Shown one piece after another: positions 8,501 through 17,152 of a DNA stretch of 37,191 nt. The notes under the pieces were generated by a model that was given only the letters and a program-made list of their open reading frames with translations, was not told where the DNA came from and searched no databases. This DNA comes from an uncultured Prevotellaceae bacterium. GTDB lineage: Bacteria > Bacteroidota > Bacteroidia > Bacteroidales > Bacteroidaceae. The stretch's first letter is position 1. Each line of letters opens with the position of its first letter. The stretch lies in assembly GCA_937900485.1 (NCBI GenBank), contig CALCEL010000018.1:1-37191 (forward strand), given 5' to 3'. A program made the translations under genes and the position numbers.

Positions 8501-11026
8501 TTATCTCACGTTGACTTTCACAGTTCTTGTCTTCAGTCCCTTTCCGGACACTTTGATGACAGCCTCCCCTTTCTTTCCGTTCGACTGAACACCTATCACA
8601 AGCTGTCCGTGGAACGCCTTCATTACAGGCTTAGTAAACACCTCGAGAGAAGTAGCGTCACCATTGCATATACCCTTGAAGCGCGCAGCCCCGGAGACAG
8701 ACACACTAATCTGGTTGTCAGCATCAGGACAGAGGTTGCCGTCCTTATCGACCACATTGACTGTGACGAACGTCATATCCTCGCCGTCAGCCACCAAATC
8801 ACATATCTTGTCGTCCAAGTCGCCGGTCAACGTAACAGTCTCAGGCTTTCCCGCGGTCTTGACAACCTTCGTTCCCGCCTCTTTTCCATTCTCGTCATAC
8901 ACCACAACTTTAATCTCTCCCGGCTCATACTTCACATTATTCCACCTGAGTCGATATCGATCGATTGCAGGGTCAGACACATCAGTTATTCGTCCGTTCT
9001 TACCAGCTCCGGCCTTCACGTCAAGTCGTTTAGTGACACGTCCCTGAGACTTACCGTTGACAAACAGTTCCGCAGAAGGATAGTTCGTATAGCAATACAC
9101 GGGCGTCGTTTGTCCCTCACGTCCGTTAAAAGTCCAGTGCGGCAACAAGTGTATAGTTCTCTCATCCTTATTCCATCGTGAGCGGTAGAGATAATAACGA
9201 TCCTTTGGCAGTCCCGCCAAGTCGAAAATGCCGAAGTAGCTGGAGCGGCTTGGCCAATACTCATCATAAGGAGTCGGTTCGCCCAGGTAGTCAAAACCGG
9301 TCCACACAAATTCGCCTATCACCCATGGTTTCTCATCCTGCAGCAGCCAGTCATCCTCCGGTATGTTAGACCACCAGCAAGCCTCCACATCGTAGCTTGA
9401 GCATTGTCCGTCGTCATACGCCTTACCATCCGAACGAGCAACCGGGAACTTATATACGCCTCGGCTTGACACTGTTGACGCAGTCTCGCTGCCCAGCACG
9501 AATCCCTGTCCGAGGTTGTCATACGCCATCTGATAGAGATGCGTCCTGTAGTTCATACCCGGCACCTCAGCCACCTGAGCAAATCCCGTCTTCAGTGCAT
9601 TGTCGATGCGGTCCATACCATTAGTCACAGGTCGTGATGAGTCATAACGCTTCACAATTTGCTGTAAGTGGCATAACATCTTAGCTCCGTCCTTCATTCC
9701 CTGCTCTGGTATCTCATTTCCCACGCTCCACATCACCACGCTCGGGTGCAATCTGTTGGCTCTCACGAGATTCTCGATGTCACGCTCATGCCATTCCTTA
9801 TAGAAACGCGCGTACCCATTCTTACACTTCGGATACACCCACATGTCAAAGCTCTCAGCCATAACCATCATACCAAGCGAGTCACAGACCTGCATCTGCA
9901 ATTGACTCGGCATATTATGAGCAGTTCTTATAGCGTCACATCCCATAGACTTCAGCAGTTTGACTTGTCTCACGATAGCAGCCTTATTGACCGCCGCACC
10001 GAGCATTCCGAGGTCATGATGCAGACACACTCCCTTAAACTTACGAGTCTGTCCGTTCAACTGGAAGCCCTTTTCCGCGTCGCAGCTTACAGTTCTGAAT
10101 CCTATTCGGCTGACCTGCTTGTCGACCAATCCCTCTTTCTTGCCGTTCCTCATTCTGTACAAAGAAGTGGTAAGAGAGTACAGCCTTGGTGTCTCAGGAG
10201 TCCACAGGGTCACTCCGCTAATATCCATCACACCACTTGCCGTTCCGTCCTCACGTACCGACGCCAGCAGCGACGTGTGCGCCCCGTTCTCCATATCGAC
10301 AGTGAACTCCACGGCATAGCTACCGTCCTGAGTGCCAACAGTCTTAGCCCTTAAGGCCTCGACAATGATATTACCTTTTATATCGAGGTCAAACACATTA
10401 GCTTCCACTCCCCACTGCTCAATGGCAGCCTTGTCAGTCTGTATCAGCGTGACAGGTCGGAACAGTCCCGCGCCAGGGTACCAACGGTTACTCTCCTCCA
10501 TATTACGGAGTCTCACTGCGAGCACATTCGCCGTACCGTCTTTGTGGACGTAAGGAGTCACGTCAACATTGAAAGCGCTGTATCCATATTTCCACTCACC
10601 GGCTTTCTTTCCGTTGACATAGACCACAGGCTCAGCCATCGCTCCGTCGAAGTTCAGCAGCACACGCTTGCTGTCCTTGTCCACCACAAACGATGTCCTG
10701 TACCATCCAGAGCCAATCCAAGGTAAAGCACCGCTACGTCCAGTTTTCTCTGTTGCCTCCTTCTCACCGTTTTGCACGATAGCCACGGTCTGCTTATCAA
10801 TTTCCTTATTGAAAGGGCCGCTGACAGCCCAGTCATGAGGTATCATCACAGACTCCCACTTCTTATCATCATACATGACAGTCGAAGGAGTCACGGAGTC
10901 CAGCATCTCCCCACGTGAGAAACGCCATCCGTCCCGAAGCACCGTCTCTTTACGCTGTGCTGCCACATCAACGGCAGAGACTGCCAATACGGCAACCCCA
11001 AACAATCTTAACAAATTATTATTCAT
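8501..11026 (-). CDS. Glycoside hydrolase family 2 beta-galactosidase (secreted)
   Basis: This 841-residue protein has a signal peptide (LFGVAVLAVSAVDVAAQ). The order is GH2 sugar-binding domain (about 30-200; YDDKKWESVMIPHDW, GAGLFRPVTL), immunoglobulin-like domain (about 205-315), TIM barrel (about 316-620) and C-terminal beta domains including a DUF4982-like one. The acid/base is predicted as E438 in VVMWSVGNEIPE and the nucleophile as E514 in LGSETAS; WIGSGWYR and GEFVWTGFDYLGEPTPY also fit the family. It would release terminal beta-galactosyl residues from glycans in the periplasm or at the surface. Other GH2 activities cannot be excluded by eye. No SusC/SusD pair is beside it, so it is not in a classical polysaccharide utilisation locus within this window. 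Confidence 0.9.
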   Translation of the reverse strand: MNNNLLRLFGVAVLAVSAVDVAAQRKETVLRDGWRFSRGEMLDSVTPSTVMYDDKKWESVMIPHDWAVSGPFNKEIDKQTVAIVQNGEKEATEKTGRSGALPWIGSGWYRTSFVVDKDSKRVLLNFDGAMAEPVVYVNGKKAGEWKYGYSAFNVDVTPYVHKDGTANVLAVRLRNMEESNRWYPGAGLFRPVTLIQTDKAAIEQWGVEANVFDLDIKGNIIVEALRAKTVGTQDGSYAVEFTVDMENGAHTSLLASVREDGTASGVMDISGVTLWTPETPRLYSLTTSLYRMRNGKKEGLVDKQVSRIGFRTVSCDAEKGFQLNGQTRKFKGVCLHHDLGMLGAAVNKAAIVRQVKLLKSMGCDAIRTAHNMPSQLQMQVCDSLGMMVMAESFDMWVYPKCKNGYARFYKEWHERDIENLVRANRLHPSVVMWSVGNEIPEQGMKDGAKMLCHLQQIVKRYDSSRPVTNGMDRIDNALKTGFAQVAEVPGMNYRTHLYQMAYDNLGQGFVLGSETASTVSSRGVYKFPVARSDGKAYDDGQCSSYDVEACWWSNIPEDDWLLQDEKPWVIGEFVWTGFDYLGEPTPYDEYWPSRSSYFGIFDLAGLPKDRYYLYRSRWNKDERTIHLLPHWTFNGREGQTTPVYCYTNYPSAELFVNGKSQGRVTKRLDVKAGAGKNGRITDVSDPAIDRYRLRWNNVKYEPGEIKVVVYDENGKEAGTKVVKTAGKPETVTLTGDLDDKICDLVADGEDMTFVTVNVVDKDGNLCPDADNQISVSVSGAARFKGICNGDATSLEVFTKPVMKAFHGQLVIGVQSNGKKGEAVIKVSGKGLKTRTVKVNVR

Positions 11027-11062
11027 TGTGATTCAGAAATATATTTTTCAAAGTCTTCTTGA

Positions 11063-11094
11063 CAAAGATAGTCCCATTTGGCCGTACGTCCAAA
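11063..11094 (-). promoter_or_regulatory. Bacteroidetes-type promoter for the GH2 gene
   Basis: On the minus strand TTTG (11094-11091), a 20-bp spacer and TATCTTTG (11070-11063) match the consensus well. Transcription would start near 11056, about 30 bases before the ATG. Confidence 0.7.
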
Positions 11095-11109
11095 CAAAAC
11101 GTTGTTTTT

Positions 11110-11141
11110 TTTGTCAGATACACGAATATGTGTTACCTTTG
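11110..11141 (+). promoter_or_regulatory. Bacteroidetes-type promoter directly abutting the Nudix start codon
   Basis: TTTG (11110-11113), a 20-bp spacer and TACCTTTG (11134-11141) match the consensus. The ATG is at 11146, so the transcript would start at or within a few bases of the start codon and be nearly leaderless. Its -33 box is only 15 bp from that of the divergent GH2 promoter. Confidence 0.65.
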
Positions 11142-11145
11142 AGTC

Positions 11146-11703
11146 ATGGAAAAGGGAAAACATTATTTAGAAAAGTTCCGTTATTGCCCAGCCTGCGGAT
11201 CAAAGAATTTCAACATCAACGATTTCAAGTCAAAGCGTTGTTCCGATTGCGGTTTCACGTATTACTTCAACGCATCAGCAGCCACCGTAGCCATTATTGA
11301 GAACGAGGAAGGCGAGTTGCTGGTATGCAGACGAGCATGCGAGCCGGCGAAGGGCACATTAGACCTCATTGGCGGCTTTGTGGACCCGGGCGAGACCACA
11401 GAAGAGGCGATATCACGAGAGATAAGAGAGGAGACGGGTCTGGACATCTCCAAAATTGAAGGAGTGTCAAAGTCTGGACTGACATACCTGTTCTCAGAGC
11501 CCAACACATACAACTACAGCAATTTCGTCGTGCACACGACCGACACGTTCTTCCACATAGTGGTACCTTCCAGCTGTCAGATCACCCCATCAGATGATGT
11601 GGCAGAGACATTCTGGGTCAGGAGAGAGGACATCCGTCTCGATGCGTTCGGATTAGACTCCATACGAGAGGGCTTCAGGCGTTGGTTGTCCGCACACCAC
11701 TGA
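11146..11703 (+). CDS. Nudix hydrolase with N-terminal zinc ribbon
   Basis: This 185-residue protein starts with a four-cysteine zinc ribbon (YCPACGS, then RCSDCGF; residues about 10-45), followed by a Nudix domain. The Nudix box is complete: GGFVDPGETTEEAISREIRE followed by ETGL, carrying the metal-binding REIREE core. The ribbon plus Nudix arrangement resembles NudC-type NADH pyrophosphatases, but the protein is shorter than NudC and the substrate (NADH, NUDP-sugar or another nucleoside diphosphate derivative) is not determined. The start at 11146 places the ribbon correctly. Cytoplasmic; no signal peptide. Confidence 0.88.
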   Translation: MEKGKHYLEKFRYCPACGSKNFNINDFKSKRCSDCGFTYYFNASAATVAIIENEEGELLVCRRACEPAKGTLDLIGGFVDPGETTEEAISREIREETGLDISKIEGVSKSGLTYLFSEPNTYNYSNFVVHTTDTFFHIVVPSSCQITPSDDVAETFWVRREDIRLDAFGLDSIREGFRRWLSAHH

Positions 11704-11793
11704 GACGCGGCGCGACAACACTGATTGGGCACCAATCATATCACGAAAAGAAACGACGCATATTTATTGTTTCTCATCTAGAAACTTCACGAT

Positions 11794-12083
11794 ATTTCCT
11801 ATCCGCACTCCCAATTTTTACTGTCCGAAACTCCTCTTTTTCCGTTGACACGAGACAACGGAAAAATGACTTCCGAAATTTTCTCGTGTTTTATTCGGCG
11901 TTCGAAATTCTTAGGTTAGGACGATGAAAAGTTAAGGTTAGAATTTTTAAATTCTCAGACCTGCGTATAGACTATATCCTAACCTAAGAATTTCAAAAAA
12001 GAGACATAAGATTTTTTAATACATTGTTTTAAGATTATCAACAAGTTAACCTTTTTCTAACAAAAAACAGGCATAGGAAATTT
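11794..12083 (+). repeat. Structured dispersed repeat, copy A (about 290 bp)
   Basis: This stretch matches the reverse complement of 29683-29973 at roughly four of five positions by eye. Its ends are imperfect inverted repeats (ATTTCCTATCC at 11794; GCATAGGAAAT at 12071), as in a MITE. Inside are an 11-bp perfect hairpin (11837-11847 with 11856-11866) and an 18-base perfect inverted repeat (11904-11921 with 11977-11994). No protein-coding frame is shared by the copies. It lies after the Nudix gene. Confidence 0.8.
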
Positions 12084-12286
12084 GGTTATTTCCCAAATTG
12101 TCCGTTTTCCCCATGTCTTTTATGACAATCAGCCGTTCCGTCAATGTCCGTAATTCACACAGACAAGGGCCGTAGTTTCTTGTCTTCCTGTCCATCAGTA
12201 CAGACAGAGTGAGAGAGAAACATATGATCATTCTCACAGAATCACAGGTTTACGTGTACAGCATAAACACTACGCAGCCGGCAAAA

Positions 12287-12343
12287 CAAAAAAATACCCT
12301 TATACATGTCAGTTATCTGTTAACCCTGACATGAACAAGGGTA
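12287..12343 (-). terminator. Hairpin, likely terminator for the minus-strand lipoprotein gene
   Basis: Outer arms 12295-12301 and 12337-12343 and inner arms 12305-12312 and 12326-12333 pair, separated by 3-base bulges. On the minus strand the stem is followed by a T7 run (12294-12288). It is about 150 bp past the stop of the lipoprotein gene. Confidence 0.55.
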
Positions 12344-12490
12344 CTGAGCACACATGAGATGATTCATTCACTCATGTCGCCACATATCACGACGACGTAT
12401 TCTATTAAGAAACGTACACACATCGTGTAACAGGTGTCATGTACATGACATAGTCATATTCACGTCATCGTCAGACTTACGCGTGCGGTC

Positions 12491-13231
12491 TTATTGTTTG
12501 TTAAACATAAAACCAGTCTTCATACCGCTGTAAGAGCTTGCGAGATTTGAGATAGCAGTCAACGTAGAGTTTGTTGAAGACGTTCCACCCATTGCGGTAG
12601 TAAGTGTTAGGAGCTTGCTTGAGTCAAAAGTCAGCGCCAACTGAGAAGAAGACAGTGTCACATAGGCAGTCAAGTTCATAAGACCAAGCTGGTCCTTCAT
12701 CGTCAGAGTATTTGTTGACGAGTTATAAGTATATGTTCCGCTTATAGTCTTAGAGCCAAGAGTGATAGTACATGTGTTGCTTGATGTGAACACAAACTTC
12801 ATTGAGCCGCTCTTGATACCGAACTTCTGATAATAAGGATTAATCTTAGAAACGATTGTCTGAGCTGCGACCACGCCACCAGCCTGAGCGAGCAGGTTAG
12901 AGCTTTCAAACTGAACAGTAGGCTCAGAATATGTCCAAGTGCCCACGATAGATGTTGACGTGCTTGTCGTACCAGTCAGCAATCCTATGACACCACTGAT
13001 CAGTGAGCCGTTAGAGACAGCGGACAGAGCAGTGTTAGCCACGGAAGCCGCAGTGGAAGATGATGTGCTTGAAGACTGTGATGACATCAATGCGGAAGCC
13101 AAAGCAGCGCCTGTAGTCAAGGCTGAGTTAGAAGAAGATGATGTTGATGTGCTTCCTGTTGTACCACATCCACAGAGAGCCACACAGCCAGCGAGAGCTA
13201 CAGATACAAGAGAAAAGAATGTCTTTTTCAT
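12491..13231 (-). CDS. DUF4923-like lipoprotein
   Basis: The start at 13231 gives 246 residues with a clear lipobox (VSVALAGC, Cys16); an in-frame ATG at 13303 would add 24 residues in front of the signal peptide and is rejected. Residues about 23-95 are low-complexity Ser/Thr/Ala. The rest resembles the Bacteroidetes DUF4923 family: IVGTWTYSEPTVQFESSNLL, YYQKFGIKSGSMKFVF, KTISGTYTYN and a beta-rich end. Function is unknown; it should sit on the periplasmic or outer face of a membrane. It is a single gene with a hairpin downstream. Confidence 0.75.
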   Translation of the reverse strand: MKKTFFSLVSVALAGCVALCGCGTTGSTSTSSSSNSALTTGAALASALMSSQSSSTSSSTAASVANTALSAVSNGSLISGVIGLLTGTTSTSTSIVGTWTYSEPTVQFESSNLLAQAGGVVAAQTIVSKINPYYQKFGIKSGSMKFVFTSSNTCTITLGSKTISGTYTYNSSTNTLTMKDQLGLMNLTAYVTLSSSQLALTFDSSKLLTLTTAMGGTSSTNSTLTAISNLASSYSGMKTGFMFNKQ

Positions 13232-13337
13232 ATTATCATATTTTAGGAGAACTCCGTTCCCATTAATAAAAAACTTACCCACCGATATTCTCTCGCGCGA
13301 CACACACTAGATATATGTCGTTCTAAGACGAATATGG

Positions 13338-13400
13338 AAAAAAAAGACCGGACATGAGTATCCTCAGAATAGGGATTCCGCAAACACACATAGTCCGGTC
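13338..13400 (-). terminator. Terminator downstream of pnp
   Basis: Arms 13346-13353 and 13393-13400 are perfectly complementary over 8 bp around a long loop. The minus-strand transcript then reads a T8 run (13345-13338). It lies 36 bp past the pnp stop. Confidence 0.6.
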
Positions 13401-13435
13401 ACATATTGTTCATACTGTCAGAGACAGCGTTTATA

Positions 13436-15754
13436 TTACTTCAACAGATCGTCGAGAGCTGACTTGAAGTCGTCGTTGGCATCCTGTTCGTTGCTTGGCT
13501 TGTTAGCCTCACCATTGCCATTGTTCTGGCGCGCAGGTCGCTCGCGGCGGTCATGTCCGTTTCTACGCTCACCACCTTCTGGACGAGGGCGGCGCTCACG
13601 CTGAGGCCTCTCGACATAGTCAGCAGGCTTCTCGATGAGCACACGGTGAGAGAGTTTGAACTTACCAGTCTTAGGGTCAACCTCCATCAGCTTAACCTCT
13701 ATGTCGTCACCCTCCTTTATGCCTGCATCCTCAACTGTATCGAGGCGCTTCCAGTCGATCTCAGAGATGTGAAGAAGTCCGTCCTTGCCTGGGAGGAACT
13801 CCACGAAGCATCCGTAAGGCATTATTGAGCGTACCTTACCTTTGTACACCTCACCGACCTCAGGTATAGCCACGATAGCCTTAATCTTAGCCAAAGCAGA
13901 CTCGATGGCGGTCTTGTCCGGAGCAGAGATTTGCACCTTGCCCACTCCATCAATTTCCTCGATTGTGATAGTAGTCTTAGTATCCTCCTGCATCTGCTGG
14001 ATGATCTTACCGCCAGGACCGATGATAGCACCGATAAATTCCTTAGGAACTGTGATCTGCTCAATTCTTGGTACATGAGGCTTGAGTTCAGCACGAGGCT
14101 CAGAGATAGTCTTCATCATCTCACCCATGATATGCTCACGTCCAGCCTTTGCCTGCATGAGAGCTTTCTCAAGAATCTCATAAGACAGACCGTCGCACTT
14201 GATATCCATCTGTGTAGCAGTCAGACCATTCTTTGTACCTGTAGTCTTGAAGTCCATATCACCGAGGTGATCCTCATCGCCGAGGATGTCAGATAGCACA
14301 GCATACTTCTCCTCACCCGGGTTCTTGATGAGACCCATGGCGATACCTGCCACCGGATTCTTGATTGGCACACCAGCGTCCATGAGGGCGAGTGTTCCGG
14401 CACATGTAGTAGCCATTGATGATGAGCCGTTAGACTCGAGGATGTCAGACACCACTCTCACAGTGTAAGGATAATCCTCAGGGATCTGTCCCTTGATACC
14501 ACGCCATGCGAGGTGTCCGTGACCAATCTCACGACGTCCCACTCCACGTTGAGCCTTAGCCTCGCCTGTTGAGAATGGAGGAAAGTTATAGTGGAGGAGA
14601 AAACGCTGGTTGTAACGCTCCAAAGCGCCGTCCACCAGTTTCTCGTCGAGCTTAGTGCCGAGAGTACATGTTGACAGAGACTGGGTCTCACCACGTGTGA
14701 AGATTGCGCTTCCGTGTGGTCCAGGGAGTGGAGACACCTCACACCAGATAGGACGTATGTCAGTAGTCTTACGTCCGTCGAGACGTATACCCTCATCCAA
14801 GACGCAGCGACGCATAGCGTCACGCTCCACGTCATGATAATAACGGTCAATCAAGGCGTTCTTCTCCTCAAGCTCATCAGCATCCATGTCCGCGTGTGCC
14901 GCAGCATAAGCTTCCTTGTAGTCCTCACGGATCTTCTCGAAAGCCTCAGCGCGTGCATGCTTCTCGAGTCCCTGCTTAGTGACGTCATAAGCTGGCTGGT
15001 AGCACTTAGCCTCGATGTCAGCCTTGAGCTCGTCGTCGTTAACCTCATGGCAGTACTCACGCTTAACATCCGTGCCAAGCTCCTTCATGAGTTCTTTCTG
15101 TATGCGGCACTGTGGCTTGATAGCCTCATGAGCAGCCTTAAGAGCGTTGAGGAGGTCAATCTCAGTCACTTCCTTCATCTCACCCTCGACCATCATGATG
15201 TTCTCCTCAGTAGCGCCGACCATAAGATCCATGTCAGCAGACTTCAACTGTTCGAAAGTCGGATTTATAACAAACTCACCGTTGATACGCGCCACACGCA
15301 CCTCAGAGATTGGTCCCTCAAATGGGATGTCTGAGGCAGCGAGAGCAGCTGATGCCGCAAATCCCGCAAGAGCGTCAGGCATATCCACGCCATCGGCTGA
15401 GAAAAGAATCACATTAACGTAAACCTCTGCATGGTAATTAGATGGGAACAATGGACGGAGAGCGCGGTCTACGAGACGGCAAGTAAGAATCTCCTCATCA
15501 GAAGCTTTTCCCTCACGTTTAGTGAAGCCACCAGGGAAGCGTCCTGCTGACGCATACTTCTCGCGATACTCCACCTGAAGCGGCATGAAATCTGTTCCAG
15601 GTACCGCATCTTTTGCTGCGCAAACAGTGGCCAGGAGCATAGTGTTACCCATACGGAGCATCACGGAACCATCGGCTTGTTTCGCTAATCTTCCTGTCTC
15701 AATGCTGATTTCGCGTCCATCAGGCAATGAGACTTTCTTTGTAATTACATTCAT
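13436..15754 (-). CDS. pnp: Polyribonucleotide nucleotidyltransferase (PNPase)
   Basis: This 772-residue protein has all PNPase parts. The first RNase PH domain is at about 10-230 (FPGGFTKREGKASDEEILTC), followed by the linker helical domain. The second, catalytic RNase PH domain is at about 320-545 (GRKTTDIRPIWCEVSPLPG, HGSAIFTRGETQ, DILGDEDHLGDMDFK with the metal-binding Asp residues). A KH domain follows (IIGPGGKIIQQ), then an S1 domain (GEVYKGKVRSIMPYGCFVEF) and a basic Arg-rich tail. It degrades RNA 3' to 5' with phosphate. Slightly longer than E. coli PNPase because of the tail. It is divergent from a lipoprotein gene with a promoter candidate at 15810-15817. Confidence 0.97.
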   Translation of the reverse strand: MNVITKKVSLPDGREISIETGRLAKQADGSVMLRMGNTMLLATVCAAKDAVPGTDFMPLQVEYREKYASAGRFPGGFTKREGKASDEEILTCRLVDRALRPLFPSNYHAEVYVNVILFSADGVDMPDALAGFAASAALAASDIPFEGPISEVRVARINGEFVINPTFEQLKSADMDLMVGATEENIMMVEGEMKEVTEIDLLNALKAAHEAIKPQCRIQKELMKELGTDVKREYCHEVNDDELKADIEAKCYQPAYDVTKQGLEKHARAEAFEKIREDYKEAYAAAHADMDADELEEKNALIDRYYHDVERDAMRRCVLDEGIRLDGRKTTDIRPIWCEVSPLPGPHGSAIFTRGETQSLSTCTLGTKLDEKLVDGALERYNQRFLLHYNFPPFSTGEAKAQRGVGRREIGHGHLAWRGIKGQIPEDYPYTVRVVSDILESNGSSSMATTCAGTLALMDAGVPIKNPVAGIAMGLIKNPGEEKYAVLSDILGDEDHLGDMDFKTTGTKNGLTATQMDIKCDGLSYEILEKALMQAKAGREHIMGEMMKTISEPRAELKPHVPRIEQITVPKEFIGAIIGPGGKIIQQMQEDTKTTITIEEIDGVGKVQISAPDKTAIESALAKIKAIVAIPEVGEVYKGKVRSIMPYGCFVEFLPGKDGLLHISEIDWKRLDTVEDAGIKEGDDIEVKLMEVDPKTGKFKLSHRVLIEKPADYVERPQRERRPRPEGGERRNGHDRRERPARQNNGNGEANKPSNEQDANDDFKSALDDLLK

Positions 15755-15809
15755 CTTAAAAAAATATATAAAACATCTAAAAATATTGTTTTCACCACAT
15801 AAAAACGCA

Positions 15810-15817
15810 CAAAGGTA
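15810..15817 (-). promoter_or_regulatory. -7 box for pnp
   Basis: The minus strand carries TACCTTTG (15817-15810). No good TTTG is found 19-21 bp upstream. It lies 23 bp from the divergent box at 15841, so the two promoters overlap. Confidence 0.5.
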
Positions 15818-15840
15818 CTTAAACTTAATTAAATTCTTAT

Positions 15841-15848
15841 TACTTTTG
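15841..15848 (+). promoter_or_regulatory. -7 box for the 15868 lipoprotein gene
   Basis: TACTTTTG fits TAnnTTTG. It is 20 bp before a GTG start, so the leader is at most about a dozen bases. No clear -33 match is visible. Confidence 0.5.
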
Positions 15849-15867
15849 CGAAAAAATTAATTTACAC

Positions 15868-17019
15868 GTGAACAAATTTAGCACTTTATTTATTGTCTCC
15901 GCCGTTTTATGCAGTTGCGATGACACACCTAAGTTCCACGTTGAGGGATTTATAGATGATGCCAAGGACTCAGTGCTGTATTTTGAGGCAAGCACGCTGG
16001 ACGGAACACAAGCACTCGACTCTGTTCGTTTGGGCAAGGACGGAAAATTCTCTTTCGACGCTCCAGCCCCGACTGACTGCCCTGAGTTTTATGCGCTGAG
16101 AATCTCAAACAAAGTCATCAACTTCTCGATTGACTCGACAGAGACTGTCACTTTCTCGGCATCCTACCCGACTATGACAACGGACTACACAGTCAAGGGC
16201 TCACCCAACAGCTCTAAGATTAAGGAAATCAATGTTCTCAGATACGAACTGGAGAAGAAAATTATTGGCTTCGAGAAGAACGAGAGTATGTATCCCGGGG
16301 ACATTCTCGACAGCATCAACACGTCAGTAAGCGCCTTCAAGGAACGCATGAAGTCTGACTTCATCTTCAAGGAGCCATCATCGGCGTACGCCTACTACGC
16401 AGTGTGTCAAAGCATCACGGACGTCAGGGGCACGTTCATGCTTTTCAATCCGGTATCAGACCGCAGCGACGTGAAATGTTACGCCACCGTAGCCACAGGA
16501 TGGGACTACATCTATCCGGATGCGAAGAGAACCGAACAACTTTGTAACATGGCGATCAAAGGAATGGACAACACCGCCACTCCGAAGCAAAAGGTCATCG
16601 AGATTGACGACGACAAGATTACAGAGACCGGCATACTGAGTGTCAAGCTTCCTGACATCAACAGCAACGTAAAGGACATAAAGGATCTCAAGGGAAAGGT
16701 TGTCATGCTCGACTTTACCACATATGCGGGAAAAGGCTCGAGCGAGAGGATCCGTATTCTCCGTGAGATATACAACAAATATCACGACAAGGGATTTGAG
16801 ATTTATCAGATCAGTCTTGACGAGGACATACATTTCTGGAAGTCATCAGTAGAATACCTTCCTTGGATTTGCGTGCACGAGACTGACGGTTCCGCCACCA
16901 AGACTTACGGAGTGCAGGCTTTACCTACTTACTTCATAATCAACAGAAACAACGAAGTGGAGGGACGAAGTGACATGATGGAAGGCACATTGGAGGAGCA
17001 GATCAAGAAACTGCTATAA
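15868..17019 (+). CDS. Thioredoxin-fold (TlpA/DUF4369-like) lipoprotein lacking the CXXC motif
   Basis: This 383-residue protein uses a GTG start; the next ATG lies far inside. It begins with a lipoprotein-type signal (LFIVSAVLCSC, likely Cys17). Residues about 20-115 resemble the DUF4369 beta domain found before many Bacteroidetes TlpA domains. The C-terminal part is a thioredoxin fold: LKGKVVMLDFTTYAGKG, then ALPTYFIINRNNEV with the cis-proline. Where active members have WCGPC, this one has YAGKG (residues 286-290), so both redox cysteines are missing. It cannot do dithiol chemistry and may be a binding or structural protein. Periplasmic or membrane-anchored. It converges on manC. Confidence 0.85.
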   Translation: MNKFSTLFIVSAVLCSCDDTPKFHVEGFIDDAKDSVLYFEASTLDGTQALDSVRLGKDGKFSFDAPAPTDCPEFYALRISNKVINFSIDSTETVTFSASYPTMTTDYTVKGSPNSSKIKEINVLRYELEKKIIGFEKNESMYPGDILDSINTSVSAFKERMKSDFIFKEPSSAYAYYAVCQSITDVRGTFMLFNPVSDRSDVKCYATVATGWDYIYPDAKRTEQLCNMAIKGMDNTATPKQKVIEIDDDKITETGILSVKLPDINSNVKDIKDLKGKVVMLDFTTYAGKGSSERIRILREIYNKYHDKGFEIYQISLDEDIHFWKSSVEYLPWICVHETDGSATKTYGVQALPTYFIINRNNEVEGRSDMMEGTLEEQIKKLL

Positions 17020-17085
17020 CAACACAGTGTCTGAAGCGACTTGACAGCTGACACGACAGAAGAGTCAGGACGACACACCACCACA

Positions 17086-17136
17086 AAAAGACAGACGCGG
17101 GACATGGTAAATGACCATGTCCCGCGTCTGTCTTTT
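17086..17136. terminator. 23-bp perfect hairpin terminator between convergent genes
   Basis: Arms 17086-17108 and 17114-17136 are fully complementary with a 5-base loop, with A/T runs at the outer ends. It serves the 15868 lipoprotein gene and manC, whose 3' ends face each other. Confidence 0.9.
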
Positions 17137-17152
17137 CCGTCAGAGGATGTCA

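Larger units (their letters stand above)
11704..12490. other. Long intergenic region with repeat copy A and a hairpin, no gene seen
   Basis: This 787-bp stretch holds the structured repeat (11794-12083), a hairpin at 12287-12343 and a perfect 16-base palindrome at 12435-12450. Short frames on either strand look like noise. Similarity to the region beside the other repeat copy continues weakly for a few tens of bases past 12083. Confidence 0.7.

Noticed and set aside
12046..12237. Minus-strand 63-codon frame
   Set aside because: It runs into the structured repeat, has no protein-like pattern, and the matching region beside copy B does not keep the frame.
12435..12450. Perfect 16-base palindrome as an operator
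   Set aside because: It is about 40 bp past the end of the lipoprotein gene, away from any promoter I can see; no regulator can be assigned.
13232..13303. Upstream in-frame ATG extending the DUF4923-like lipoprotein
   Set aside because: It adds 24 residues before a perfect signal peptide and lipobox; the start at 13231 is better.
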